A DNA stretch of 64,000 bases from Leptobrachium leishanense (lineage: Eukaryota; Chordata; Amphibia; Anura; Megophryidae), in contig CM019064.1 of NCBI GenBank assembly GCA_009667805.1, forward strand, positions 111,326,328 through 111,390,327, written 5' to 3'. The position numbers were made by a program, and so were the translations under genes. Shown here one piece after another: positions 22,201 to 35,612 of this stretch (its first letter is position 1; every line of letters begins with the position of its first letter). A model generated the notes under the pieces. The model worked only from the letters and a program-made list of their open reading frames with translations. It made no database searches and was not told the DNA's origin.

Positions 22201-23080
22201 TTATTCCCGATTTAACCTTAGACTCCTGGATCAGGCGAGGCTTGACTCAAGTATGGCAGCTCTTCACGCCACGCTCCCTGAAAACCTTCCCCGATTTGGT
22301 ACAGGAGTTCACTATTCCATCAAAGGAATGCTTCACATATCTTCGTGTGAAACATGCTTTGACCCAGAAAGGCCTTACCTCTTTCACCGATGTGAACCTC
22401 TCGGCTTTTCATAAATTATGTATGGGACGAAAATGTCACATGAAACCGCTGTCCCTTTGTTACAACAGCCTCCTAACTCCGACCCGCCTAAAAAATTACC
22501 CTATATGGTTAATTGGGAAAAAGATTTAGCCTTAACACTTTCCATAGAAGATTGGTCATACGCCATGGAAACGATATATAAATATTCTAGAGGTACCAAT
22601 TTACGAGAAGCCCATATCAAACTCCTGTGCAGATGGTATTTAACACCCACCCGGTTGGCCCATATTTCAGGGAACACAGGTCTCTGTTGGAGATGTCTTA
22701 CCGGCACTGGCTCATTATTGCATACTTTCTGGCTCTGTCCCATGCTGGGGGGATATTGGAAAAAAATAAATAGATTGATCTCCCATTGTACTTCACTTAA
22801 ATTCCCACTTTGTCCGAAAATGTACCTCTTACACCTTATACCTGTTACAATTCAGACCCGTCATAGGAGGTTTATCTCCATGGTACTTGGTACAGCTAAA
22901 ATTGTAATAGCTAGACATTGGCGGTCCTCTATGTGTCCCTCTATGAGGGAGGTTATGGGGGCCCTAGAAAATGTTTTCAAATATGAGGAAATGTTTCACA
23001 CCGCAAACGATTCTATGTGCCTGCTACATGATACGTGGGAGGGATGGAAGATGTTTGTTGAATCTGGAACTCTGATATAA
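19294..23080 (+). pseudogene. LINE ORF2 (endonuclease-reverse transcriptase), frameshifted
   Basis: The ATG at 19294 opens MMSKPQFQIYSLNVRGLNTP, the start of an APE-type endonuclease, and reaches CLQET before a stop near 19452. The second frame gives the middle of the endonuclease, including LYLPNENP and CGDFNCTPD. A third frame (19683-22529) carries the end of the endonuclease (SRIDLCLI, WSDHAPL), then the reverse transcriptase with NKAPGPDGF, FRPISLLN, LLALDAEKAFDRLDW, NGTRQGCPLSP and the catalytic LALFADDILLF near 21405-21420. A fourth change near 22420-22500 leads to the C-terminal part with CWRC-(8)-H-(4)-C, the CCHC motif of L1-type ORF2. Three frame changes make it inactive. The ORF1-ORF2 gap is about 566 bp. 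Confidence 0.93.
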
Positions 23081-23436
23081 GATATGTTGACTGTAAGATG
23101 ATAGTGCTGCCATGTTTTATGTTTTATGTTAGTTTAGGAATTTATAAGTTATTAGAAAATGGAGTGCGCACAAATGACCCCCTTTTTCAGTTTACGAAGA
23201 TAATCCAATTGAACTATATTTTTTATTGCCATTGATGCTCATTTATGCTTCTTCCTTTGGATGGTTCCTTCATTTAAATGTATGTACCACTTTCTGTGTA
23301 AACTCCAATAAAAATTCTTTATATGGAAAAAAAAAGTCCTTGTAGGATTTCATTCTGAATACTATTACAAATGTACACTAAATTCCCTAAAACCCTTTAC
23401 AGCATTGGGGGTTGAATAATTTTGAACACAACTGTA

Positions 23437-24620
23437 ACTATGTCTGCATTGATTGGCATTTGGACCACTGTATCTCCGACTTCATAGCAGCTACAGGGTC
23501 ATGTGAGGTATCACTGGAAAGGGCAGAGTATGATCTTTCCAATGATCCCAAATATGACCAGGTTTTAAGTAACAATACAAATAAAATAAATAAATGTTTA
23601 TTTTTTATTTCTAACAGTTATAAAGTAAACAATGCTTCTGCATGAACTCACCATCTTATTTCCCATGCCACAAACAAGTGTGGAGGTGATGGCACAATCC
23701 ATTATTATGCATTGTTCCATCAAAAACCTAAACCACTTCACTGAAGCAAGGAGCACTGGGGGTGAAATTGGAACCCTGCGTCTCTAATCTTTACACCAGA
23801 CAAGGTCAAGTGAGGTGTTATTGGACAGGTTAGAATCAGGATCTTGCATTGATACCAAACATGACCATGTAAAACCTAAACGAAGAAAAAACACATATTT
23901 TTTTTCTAGTTCCAAATTGATAGCATTGTCCATTCGCCATATATGAAATGAGCAATACCACTGCTATTACTCACCTTCTCATTTCCCACAGTGGGAGCAA
24001 GTTAGTATTTTATGCATAGTCATATTGCTCATAAACCACCATCTTCCAAAACAGAAGTGAAAATTTTATAATTTTTTAAATTTTGGTTAAAATTGTGTAT
24101 TTTCTCAGAAAAATGCAGTAACAGGTTTCCATTTCAATTGTATTTTAACAAGAATGTCCTATAAAATATATAACCACAACAGTTTGGATGACAAAATGTG
24201 AAAAAATTAATTTTACATGCTGTAAATGATTGAAATCTAAATGGAAATTTCCTCTGACGCAGTATCTGCCTGGTCAGATATACCCGTATCTGCACTATTA
24301 AAATAACATAAAATATATGTTTTCATTTCACAAAATTCCAAAAAAAGCCCACCAAAATCTTCAACTCCAGGCCCATAGAACTTAATCCAGGGCTCAGAAT
24401 TTATAACAGATCATTTGATGGCAGCCCTGGACCAGTTTCAACTATGACTTCCTTTTGTATGTCCAACATTTTTTTGGCAGGGAATTGCAAAGGCAGTGAT
24501 TCCCTATCAAAAAAGACCAACATGTGTTGGGCATGACAGGTGCACTTTACATCAGAGGCGGTAAACCAGCCCACATTCCCTGATTTAAGCCCTCACAAAT
24601 CATACTCAAAAGCGCTCTAA
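23437..24620. repeat. Old internal duplication, no gene
   Basis: Blocks 23496-23731 and 23800-24035 are diverged direct copies. Both contain GTCAAGTGAGGT- or GTCATGTGAGGT-like starts, a CCAAATATGACCA or CCAAACATGACCA block, and ACTCACC followed by ATTTCCCA. Around 24180-24245, ATGTGAAAAAATTAATTTTACA and GTAAATGATTGAAA resemble the AT-rich arm of the element at 46887-48120. No open frame is credible. Confidence 0.45.
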
Positions 24621-27600
24621 CACAATTCTGTGCAATTCATTTTTTGTTTGTTTGTTTGTTTTTTACTCATGTTCTAATAACTACTAAATAACTAAAATAT
24701 CAGGAGATTGACTCAATAATCACCATTTTTTCCATTATAGCCATAAGACACAAATCAGCCACAGCACTAAAATACAATCAAATTTATTAAACAGAGTATC
24801 ATAGTGCAGGATGACAGTTTTATAAATCAGACATATATTTGCATAGAAAGGGCACTTATGCCAGTACTGCCTTAATGGTCAACAACTGCATGTAGGCTGC
24901 TTTTCAAGGACTTAATGGTTAAATAAGAATGACATAAACTAACACTAGCCTTAAAATAGAGTTGTTACTAATTTGCTTTGCATCTCTGAAGCACTGTCTC
25001 AAGCTAAAGTGCTGGATCAGCTATGGTTCACTGATAATTGGACTTCTGCAAGACGCTACTTAATCAACTACTCTCTAGATGTACAGATTTACAGTTGATT
25101 AGTTTGCATAGTTCAGTTGCTTTTTCAAACAGTTCTAGGAAGAGATTATTTTTGTGCCCAAGTAACTCAAAAGAAAGGAGAGGGCTTGCTCTGGGTCTGC
25201 ATTGTGAATGCCCCTTGATTCTGTACAGAGCGTTCAGTGAAGCAGATAAAGCAAACCTAAAGATGCATTTAGTTCCCAAGAATAGCAGCATTAACAGTAT
25301 TTCTATGTGTGTTTGTTTCTCCTTCATTAAAACATTTTGATTTATTTTTGTGTAATAATAAAATAGATCTCTTGTTAAATCCTGCCTTTATATAATCATA
25401 TTTCCAAGGGATGAAGACGGAACAGAGAAGAATTGATGAACTTTAGTGGTTAAACTACAGCAGAAGACACGACGAGATACTTTATACTTGGAATAATAGG
25501 GCTAATTCATCATTGTCTGAATGGCTGGACTTAAAAGTTTAATGTTCAGAACTTACAATAGCCGGTAATCAAATGTACACTGCGCTCCTCCTCGAGGGGA
25601 TTTGCAAAAAGGGAATTCTTACATAAAGAATATGTGATTTTTCTTTTATGTGACCAAACCTAGGAAATTTATTGTAAGCTAAGTTTGTAAAAGAATTAAT
25701 TATCCCTCGTCTTTTTCTCATAATTAACTGGAGTCATTACATGAAGAGCGTGTTGCAAAGTGAAGACTGTCAGATAATCAGACTTACCATTTTATATCAG
25801 AGCAATGTTAGTTTTAATGGTTTGGACAGAACATCTCACTGAAACCACCCAAATGCTCTTCATTAATTGCAAAAATATGGCTAATGATCCAAGTACAATT
25901 GTTGTGAAATCCAGTCTCACATGCATTGTATGAGGCCCTGAGATGTTTGTATTTATTAGAGAGTGGTTCAGAAACACGGAGAAGCAATTAAAATGGGAAT
26001 AACTAAAGTCTTTGTGTGGCTGAAAGAAGCTCCCCAACACTGATTGTTTTCCAGTATCATTGACTGAACATCTTGTTCAAATTACCCTAATGTTGAAGCT
26101 TATTATAAATGATGTTCACATACTTTGTCCAACAAAAAGAGCTCATTTGGACTCTTTGAGGTCTATGAGGAAATGAAAATTATCTTTGTCTTCTAGTTAT
26201 GTAATAAAACTTTATTTTTTAAAAAATTCTTATCATCTCCCTTCCATCATCAAATATACATCAAGTTTTATTACATACAAAATCTATTAATTTATACTGA
26301 AGTATTAAAACCAAGCCAGCTTGTAATGGCTCTTAATGCTTTGTATTGAAAAGCAATTAAGTGGTTGAGAGTTCACTGGGTGCATGAACCTACTTCCTCT
26401 TCCTGTACAACCTGTATCTATTGTAGTGCCCAGTCAGCATTTAAAGCCATTCTCTTCTTAAATGAATTCGGTTGACTAAAAAAGCAGTTCTTTCATGGCG
26501 AAATGCGTCTCAGAACTTCATATTTTGTTTTATAGACTTTTATTATCCTGTCAATTTCATCTTGAATTTGATGCAATATTTTTATTATAAATAAACTTTA
26601 ATAATGTTATTTCATTTGGTCCTCCCGTACTTATTGTAATACTATACAGAGACCAATTACTGTCACAAGTTTTCCAAAAAGAACGACATTGGGGAGAAGA
26701 ACAGGGATACAGCTCAAGAATGTATGCAGGTCGGGCACTACCAAAAAAATGGCATTAACAACTGCTATAAGTCACTCAGAAGGCACCAGAATCAGTGTGT
26801 AGGCCCATACTGGAACATATTACACTATTACTTTACAATATTGCTCTTTGACAGACCTTGGCTATTGTGTTTTTTAGTAAATCAGTGAAATATACAGAAC
26901 GAACACGACAGGAGGGGAATGTCACCCTTGAAAAAAACTTAAGGTGCATAACCCCCAGAGCAAGATTTTAAGGCTCTAAAATGTATGAGTGCAATTCCTC
27001 GAGATTAACCGCTGTTATTCTTTAAAAAAACTTTGTTTGAGGACACACCATTTTAAATTCTTCTTCTCTATTATGGATATCTTTATGAGGTTGAAAATCT
27101 ATTACAAGAAGACAACACAGTCTTTTATATAAGTATAATTTTATTGTTCTTTAATGGATTATAACGTCACTAATTACTCTCCACTTTTCTCCAAAATACT
27201 GGTTTTGGAAGTTAAGACAATAAAAAGATTTATATATACATTTGGGTAATGGTTAAATTGTTCACTCACACTTGTAATCTAGACGTGCCAAGGATTATAA
27301 TGCTTTTTTGTAACCAATGATGCAAGTCATTGCCATGCCCTTTACTTAGACACGCCCACTCCATCCTTATCTCATACCTCTCAATGCTGGGTTGAATATA
27401 TATTAATAGGGAATATGAGTAGATAAAGCATTTTCAGAAATACTGCCCAACTAAGGATCATTTTATAATACAATGTAATTTCTATTTATTTTCCACATGC
27501 AACTGCACACAAACACTTTAACCGTAAAAATCATTTTATGTACATTTTTTTCACACGATTATTGTTTCACATATACACAAAGATTGGTAAATTTAATGTA

Positions 27601-29114
27601 TTAAAACATGGATCCATACATATTCATTGGGATATTTAAAAGCCTGAAGAACATCTGCCACAAATCTTCACCAAGTGAGACAACGAGATTCACAAAGTAT
27701 TTAAATGAATTCTTGCTCTGTCATATTCCTCTAAATGCTTCCATCAACATCTCAGCGTCAAACAAACGCATTTATCGTCTCCTAAAACCTCTTGAAATGG
27801 AATCCTTGGTTTTTACAGTAACACAACCAGCATTTTTCTCATTCTTTACTGTATAGAGCAGCATTTCATTCATCCTATATCACTTTCCCATAATAAATTT
27901 GTGACAGTCTTTTATTATCGAGCAATGTGAAATTCTTCTCGGTTCCAGTTGTAAAGGGTATATAAAAGTATCCCCTGCATGCCTTCAAGCTGACATGAGT
28001 GTTCCTAGGATAAGGAACATGGAATGTTTCAGCCTTTGAAGGGTAATGATCTCTCAAATGCAGACTAATATGTTTGATAATAGTCTCACAGCATGAGCGC
28101 ACAGAAAGTTTACCACAAGAATGGCTGCACTGTGGGCCTGGCATATCACTGACACCGTTTCTGGCTGGGTCTGATGCTGGGGGCGCACATTATATGCTTT
28201 GATTTAAGAAGGCTTTGATTGACAGGAGAGGGCAGGAAATCTGTTGGAATCATTAACTCCTCTTTCCACCTGAATTATCTCTAAAAGTGACTCAACAGGA
28301 AGTTTTAAACAACAGAGTGTATAATTGACAATAGTTCTTTATTTGCAAGTTTATCAGGCTGCTACCTCAGTACAAATGGTTAACCTATTTGTATTTTTTA
28401 TTCTCTGATCCCTTTGACAATTTTACTCAAAAGAAGTCATTGTTGGACCGGTAAACTTAGCTGTTTCAGCTCTTCTAATTAACTTAAAGCAAAACTAAAA
28501 GCTTAGGGCAAGGATCATTCCCATAATGTGAAGAGTGTGAAATTGTATTATATGAAAATCAAATCAGCCATTTTCATTTTAACAGGCAAATAACTGGTAA
28601 AAACTGAAATTTATGGTGCTATGCCAATTTGTATTTATTTTAGCAAGATCAAAAAGTACTTTATTATTATATTATATATTATTATTATTATATAGGTATA
28701 TATATTTGGTTTTAGTTATATTTTTTCAAACAGCAATGGGTACGTGTTGAAAAATGTACTATTGACTTTGATTTCTTTTTAATTCAGATTTATTGTTTTA
28801 CATTTACTAATTAAAATGGATTTTAGTTGATATTCTATCACCAACCTGTCTATTCTTTAATACCTTCACCTTTAGTCAGGCTGATTGTCTGAACAAAAAT
28901 GCTACAATCATCTCCTGAGGTAATCATCAGGTGGATGATGTACATTAAAGAAATCCTTGGCACTTTTTTATTTTTCATATTGAAAAAAATAGTTCAGCTT
29001 TAGTTTTTCATGCAATCTGGAGACCTCTTAAAAGGAACGCTCTGCTGAGAAGTAGAGTATGGTTTTTTTTTGCCCTTGTAGTCCTGTGCTTAATTTGGCT
29101 CTGAGAGCTGTAGC
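24621..29114. other. Gene-poor AT-rich sequence
   Basis: About 4.5 kb without a recognisable gene. It holds short microsatellites: a GTTT run near 24640-24663 and a TTA/TATA run near 28660-28710. It also holds a weak hammerhead-like fragment near 26497. The block 25600-26100 looks less repetitive than its neighbours. Short frames at 25038-25340, 25792-26040 and 27608-27856 match nothing that I know. Confidence 0.4.
26485..26590 (+). repeat. GGCGAAATGCGTC module with downstream AATAAA
   Basis: TGGCGAAATGCGTC (around 26497-26510) differs by one base from the motif at 11894-11906, and an AATAAA follows within about 90 bases, as at the other two sites. The CUGANGA strand and helix II are not recognisable. 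It is probably a decayed member of the same repeat family. Confidence 0.35.
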
Positions 29115-29116
29115 TA

Positions 29117-30728
<1,612 letters not shown>

Positions 30729-30730
30729 TA

Positions 30731-31680
30731 TTATGCCTCTAGAGGGAGTCCTAGTGCAACGTATGGGGAAAGTCCGTAATGGACTTATGGACTACGTCCC
30801 CCAGAAACCCTTGGGAGAAAGGAAGGAAGGAAGCTCTCTGGCACCAGGAAGTGAGAGGAGTGTGTGCAGCGTGGGCAGAATGGAGAAAGCTGTGAGAGAA
30901 GTCAGTCGCTCGCGTGATACTTTCTGGGATCTTGGCCAGTTGGAGTGCGGAGAACCGGCGGAATCCATTGCTGGAGTGATCGGGGAGAGTGTGTATCGAC
31001 CTGCAGTACATCACGCTGAACTGTTCCTGTTCCACGTGCGTTCGAGAGGGACCGCGAGTGAGGAGGCCGCAGGTGGAGCAGAGTGCTGGCGGTATTCTAC
31101 TTCTGGCGGAGGAGAACCGAAATCTGGAGTGTGAACTTCGACAGCATCGGGCTCCAGGCGGCTGAGAGGATGGATCTTCTCGAGAGGGACCTTTCTTCAG
31201 AGTTTCATTGTCCGGGACAAGCTGTTTAGTCTTTTGGGTGAGAGGCCTCCGGCCTATGATATTGCTAACAATGCGCACTTATTTGCTTGCTACATTTTCA
31301 GGGCCCCAACGTTGACTAGTCGAGGAGATTCATCCATCCGCTGGCCAGTGGAGTTAGTACCCGGGTACCCTAGGACATAAACTAAGAAGTATTCTAAGTG
31401 GGACTTTGAACCAAAGGACTGAGAATCATATTAACGGTTTAGTCGCTATCTAGTTACGCTTTCATATTACCGTCATTCATTTCCTAGAATGCTTGATTTT
31501 CGCGATTAAAGTACATGTGTAATTATTGAGATTTATTGCTTTCAGTAAAGTACATTTGAGAAAATCTATAAAGGTGTGCTGGTGTACAGTGAATTGTTAG
31601 TGCGGTGAGACCAATCCTGGGTTATTCAGCGGCTCCTCCAGGGGTGAGTGCTACACCCTTAAAATTAGCAGAGGCTGCTG
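30731..31680. other. CpG-richer unassigned segment
   Basis: This is clearly less AT-rich than the surroundings. Frames of 142 codons (+, 30706-31134, starting within the Tc1 end) and 175 codons (-, 30751-31278) overlap on opposite strands and resemble nothing that I know. It may be a 5' region or LTR of a retroelement, but I find no primer-binding site, polyprotein motif or repeat partner. Confidence 0.3.
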
Positions 31681-32240
31681 GCAGACTCTGCCCATTTATT
31701 TTTATTTATTTTTCTTAATTTCCTGTGATTTTACTCACATTTTGTTCCTCACCATGCAAAGCTCCTCCTCTTCGTTTCAGGGACTCTCAAATCTGGACGT
31801 CCCTGAGGCTTTTCTGCGCAATTTGTGCTCCCTGAGCTACTAGTGTAGCACAGGAAATGCAACTTGCGCATCACAACGGCACTTGCGAACATTATTTACG
31901 CAGGTTCCACAGCGTCTGCACAGAATGCATACACAGCTCTGATCCATAGCAATCTCTCTGAGACCGATCACAGTAGCGATCAGTCTCAGAGATAGTGCCG
32001 TCGGCACACTCTTCATCTGCCAACATCAATAGTAACCAAACTAGTAACCGACAGCCAGGAAATTCAAATTCCCCAGCTGCCGGTAACGTTGGTTGGAGTG
32101 AAGCAAACTCCCCCACTTCACCCAGTGTTACCAGTTTGGCTGGGCTGGGGGGTATGGGGGTGGACTTCTCACATCTTGATGGCTTCAAAAATAAAAAGTG
32201 GTCAGGATGTGTAGAGTGTTCCTTTAAATATGGTTGAAAT
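31681..32240 (+). other. Segment with Ser/Asn-rich open frame
   Basis: The frame 31995-32237 (80 codons) encodes a protein rich in Ser, Asn, Pro and Gly, including SLAGLGGMGVDFSHLDG. I do not recognise it. The nearby hairpin CTCTGAGACCGATCAC / GATCAGTCTCAGAG (about 31957-31991) is non-coding in character. It could be a chance frame, a retrocopied exon or part of a repeat. No splice context can be judged. Confidence 0.25.
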
Positions 32241-34255
32241 AGATCAAGTTCGCATTAACACAGCAAGGCTTCCATAAATCTGGTCACATCCAGATAACTG
32301 TAGCTGTTTATGTGAAAAGTCTCTCTAACCAGTGCAGCTGTTGTACTACACAGTTGTGGCTTTTTTATAGTTTGATGACAAAAGCAACAATGGTTTATAT
32401 AACCGTTGCCACATGTTTTTTTTAAAACAAATTAAGTTATTACGTGAATGTATACTAACCAGGACTATACTTTGTACTGCAGGAACATTCACCTATGGGC
32501 GGATATGTCCTGGAAGAGCTATGAACAGAAATTTAAGTATTGCATGTAAAGTCATCTATTTTTTTTATAGAACATTTGACAACTGATCGACATTTTTTTT
32601 TATCATTTATGAGGACAAGGGACCTAGTATACCATTCAGAGTTGCCACCTTTAACATGTCTGAGATTGAAAGGGGGCGTGGCTGCCAAGGTCATGTGCAC
32701 AATGCAATTTGTGTCACTGGTGCTGTCCATGCTGCCAAAGGCGGGGTGTCATCCTGGTGTGCCTGGCTGCACAGCCAATCAGGGCTGCACATACACAAGG
32801 ATGTGTGTTTGCGCTTACTAAACCACAACTTTATTTAAGCACTAAGTTGCATTTCCCCTCAGTCCTCCCGAGCACCATGTGACAGTAGGGTGATGAAACT
32901 GGGTGAAGGAGTACCTAGGCTCACTATAAAAAAAGTTCAACTTTACTGCTGCATTACAACAGCCAGAGAGGACAGAATGGAAGGAAAGCTCTGGCATCAC
33001 TCACTACTGTACATGAATATTGGCTAGAATTGCTGAAAATACCTCTACAGTACAGATACAATGTGTTACTTTAATTTCCATGAAGCTGCATTGCAAATAA
33101 ACTCACAATCTCATTGTAAATTTACTGTGTTTGATGCAAAGATAAATTCTGCCTGTATGTTAATAATGAAGACCCCATTTGGAAATGATTAAAATAAGGG
33201 ACACCATCAAGAGTCTAGAACTTATCATCCAAACAATATTTATGTAGTCAGTAAACAAATACATGAACAGGTTAAAAAGTACAAGTCTATCTCAGAATAA
33301 CTATATATACAGTATATTAAATATACAGTATATAGTTGTGGGAGCACTCACGGACCTATTGTATAAAAAAAGTCAAATGTTTATTAATAATAAATATATA
33401 TATATATATACTAAATATATATATATTCACACATACTTTCTATTTATCCCACATTGAAGTGTCAAGTATGTATTCCATTTTTCACATAAATAGTATATAT
33501 TTTTTCCAAAACAGTGTATGAAAGGATAATTTGGGCTACGTTATAATAGTCTCTAACAAATTTCAGTAAACTTTCAGGGAATTGTATGTTATTCTTACTA
33601 ATAGGGTCTTGATTTTAAAATTCTACAAATACATATGTGGATCCAGATAATAGGTATCTACAAGAAGACACAATTAATGGATTTAAACACTTAATGGCAT
33701 TTGCTAAATTTGTTTATCGAATAGCATTGTATGCATTAATTAGTTAAACTGACTCATGGCACCTAACGCATTTTAATATAGAAAACATTAACATCTAAAC
33801 ATAATATGCTTGATGGCATGCTCACATTTAGCTTTCTTTTTGAATTGCTCGATCGTTAATCCCCTCATATTGCTGTTTCCACAACACACCATTTGTGGGT
33901 ACTCCACAAGCACTCTATAAATCTTTATTTGTTTAGACTACTGTAGAATTGTAAAAAAAAAAAAATATTATTGTCTCGGAAGATTCCTTCGCTAATTTCA
34001 AAGGCAAAACACATTCTTTGTGCTTGGTTGAATGTCTGATGTGTACATCACAGTGTTTGCTGTATAAAGATATTAAAAAAAGGCATCCATTTCTTTGCTG
34101 CTGAAAGATTTACTAAAGTTAGAACGATGTTTTTCATATAGATTAACGTTTTATGAATAGTATTTTGTAAAGATAATTTGTTAAATATGTTAGTAAGACT
34201 TTACCCTGTCAATCCCTTCACTACCACGATTAAGATAACTCAATTAATATCACAA
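32241..34255. other. No gene recognised; AT-rich with TA repeats
   Basis: A moderately GC-rich patch (32630-32830) lies in otherwise AT-rich sequence. TATA-rich palindromes occur at 33298-33337 (CTATATACAGTATATT and its complement), followed by a TA/TATA microsatellite at about 33396-33426. No exon-like frame is apparent. Confidence 0.4.
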
Positions 34256-34270
34256 TCTATACTATAATTG

Positions 34271-34669
34271 AGTAAGGCTTGGCGTCTCCGTCGCCAAGCC
34301 TTACTCTGCGCATGCGCGCAACCAGCGGCGGTTGGTTGCGCGCGCATGCAACCGCCGCGGCATGAGCCGGCTGTGCGCTCGCCGCGGCGGTTACAAGATG
34401 CACACAGCAGCCAGGTAGAGACTGCGCTCGCAGCCTCCACCCGGCTGCCGCGCACATCCAACCCCCGAGCGGCGAAGGGAAACTTCCCTCGCTTCCGCTC
34501 TCTGAAGGACCCAAGCCCCGGTCACGTGGGAGTCCCACGTGACCGGGGCTTGGGTCCTACAACGAGCGGAAGCGGGGAAACTTTCCATTCGCCGCTCGGA
34601 AGGTAAGTATAAGGAGCTCATGGGGCGGCTGTCCGAACGCCGATAGAGCATTCGAACAGCCGCCCCATG
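34271..34669. repeat. GC-rich chain of palindromes
   Basis: Successive hairpins occupy this block. 34271-34305 has arms AGTAAGGCTTGGCG and complement. 34465-34599 is a 135-bp imperfect palindrome. 34619-34669 has 19-bp arms with one mismatch, starting CATGGGGCGGCTGT. The core of the middle one is perfect (34506-34558). The organisation resembles the hairpin arrays at 42520-42850 and 47.0-47.55 kb, though no terminal repeats or target duplication are visible. Frames here are GC-rich artefacts. Confidence 0.7.
34506..34558. repeat. Perfect 53-bp palindrome (26-bp arms)
   Basis: The left arm begins AGGACCCAAGCCCCGG and contains CACGTG. The right arm is its exact complement around a single G at 34532. 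Weaker complementarity continues outward to 34465 and 34599 (CCGAGCGGCGAA / TTCGCCGCTCGG). It could extrude as a cruciform. Confidence 0.95.
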
Positions 34670-34689
34670 TCTGGTCTGGGGTCTGAGCT

Positions 34690-35538
34690 GGGGCATATCC
34701 ATGAGAGCTTGGGGGGCAATATCCAGGAGCTGGGGGCAAAATCCAAAAGCTGGGGGGCAATATCCAGGAGCTGGGGGGCAATATCCACGAGCTGGGGGCC
34801 AATATCCACGAGCTGGGGGCAGTATCCACGAGCTGGGGGCCGTATCCACGAGCTGGGGCAATATCCACGTGCTGGGACAATATCCACATGCTGGGGCAAT
34901 ATCCACAAGCTGGGGCAATATCCACGTGCTGGGGCAGTATCCACGTGCTGGGGCAATATCCACATGCTGGGGGCAGTATCCACGAGCTCGGGGTAGTATC
35001 CACGAAGCTGGGGCAATATCCACGTGCTGGGACAATATCCACGTGCTGGGGCAGTATCCACGAGCTGGGGCAGTATCCACGTGCTGGGGCAGTATCCACG
35101 TGCTGGGGCAGTATCCATGTGCTGGGGCAATATCCACAAGCTGGGGCAATATCCACGAGCTGGGGCAGTATCCACGTGCTAGGGCAATATCCACGTGCTG
35201 GGGCAATATCCACGAGTTGGGGCAATATCCACGAGCTGGGGCAGTATCCACGTGCTGGGGCAATATCCACGAGCTGGGGCAATATCCACGAGCTGGGGCG
35301 GTATCCACGTGCTGGGGCAGTATCCACGTGCTGGGGCAATATCCACATGCTGGGGCGGTATCCACGAGCTGGGGCGGTATCCACGTGCTGGGGCAGTATC
35401 CACGTGCTGGGGCAATATCCACGTGCTGGGGCGGTATCCACGTGCTGGGGCGGTATCCACGTGCTGGGGCAGTATCCACGTGCTGGGGCAATATCCACGA
35501 GCTGGGCAATATCCACGAGCTGGGGCATATATCCACAA
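34690..35538 (+). repeat. 19-bp minisatellite, about 44 units
   Basis: The unit is close to GGGGCAATATCCACGTGCT. Early units have an extra G or two. Variation is concentrated at CACGTG/CACGAG/CACATG/CACAAG and at GCAATATC/GCAGTATC/GCGGTATC. I count 18 exact CACGTG palindromes. Because 19 is not divisible by 3 and the unit contains no stop in any frame, all six frames stay open and give 19-residue repeats. These frames are not evidence of a gene. Confidence 0.97.
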
Positions 35539-35570
35539 TAGACTGCCCTCTGGGCAGGCTTTCCACCTTG

Positions 35571-35612
35571 TTATTTATAAACCGTCAACAAATTCCACAG
35601 CGCTTTACATTG
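35571..35612 (-). repeat. Fragment of GGCGCT...TAAATAA 3'-end module
   Basis: On the minus strand it reads AAGCGCTGTGGAATTTGTTG then a TAAATAA tail. This matches a module also seen at 41541-41594, 42851-42902 and 46270-46330. Such tails mark 3' ends of amphibian retroposons; the parent family is not identified. Confidence 0.5.

Larger units (their letters stand above)
18067..23330 (+). mobile_element. 5'-truncated L1-clade LINE inserted in a Tc1 element
   Basis: The element is bounded by the 15-bp duplication AAAAAGTCCTTGTAG (18052-18066 and 23331-23345). It ends with AATAAA at about 23309 and a short A tail. The start at 18067 falls inside ORF1, which reads open back to the junction, so the 5' end is lost. 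ORF2 has endonuclease, reverse transcriptase and a C-terminal CCHC motif. The target, a TTT/AAAAA junction, fits L1-type endonuclease priming at TTTT/AA on the opposite strand. The sister Tc1 copies show the uninterrupted site. Assignment to the L1/Tx1 group rests on the ORF1 and RT motifs. Confidence 0.93.
16541..23434 (-). mobile_element. Tc1-like transposon, family 2, copy A (split by a LINE)
   Basis: The ends CAGTTGTGTTCAAAATTATT (16541) and its complement (ending 23434) are flanked by TA on both sides (16539-16540 and 23435-23436). Removing the nested LINE and one target duplication leaves about 1615 bp, matching sister copies of 1612 bp (29117-30728) and 1617 bp (51918-53534). The transposase runs on the minus strand at 16759-17779 and is broken. 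The LINE sits in the untranslated part upstream of the transposase, close to the right terminus. Confidence 0.95.
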
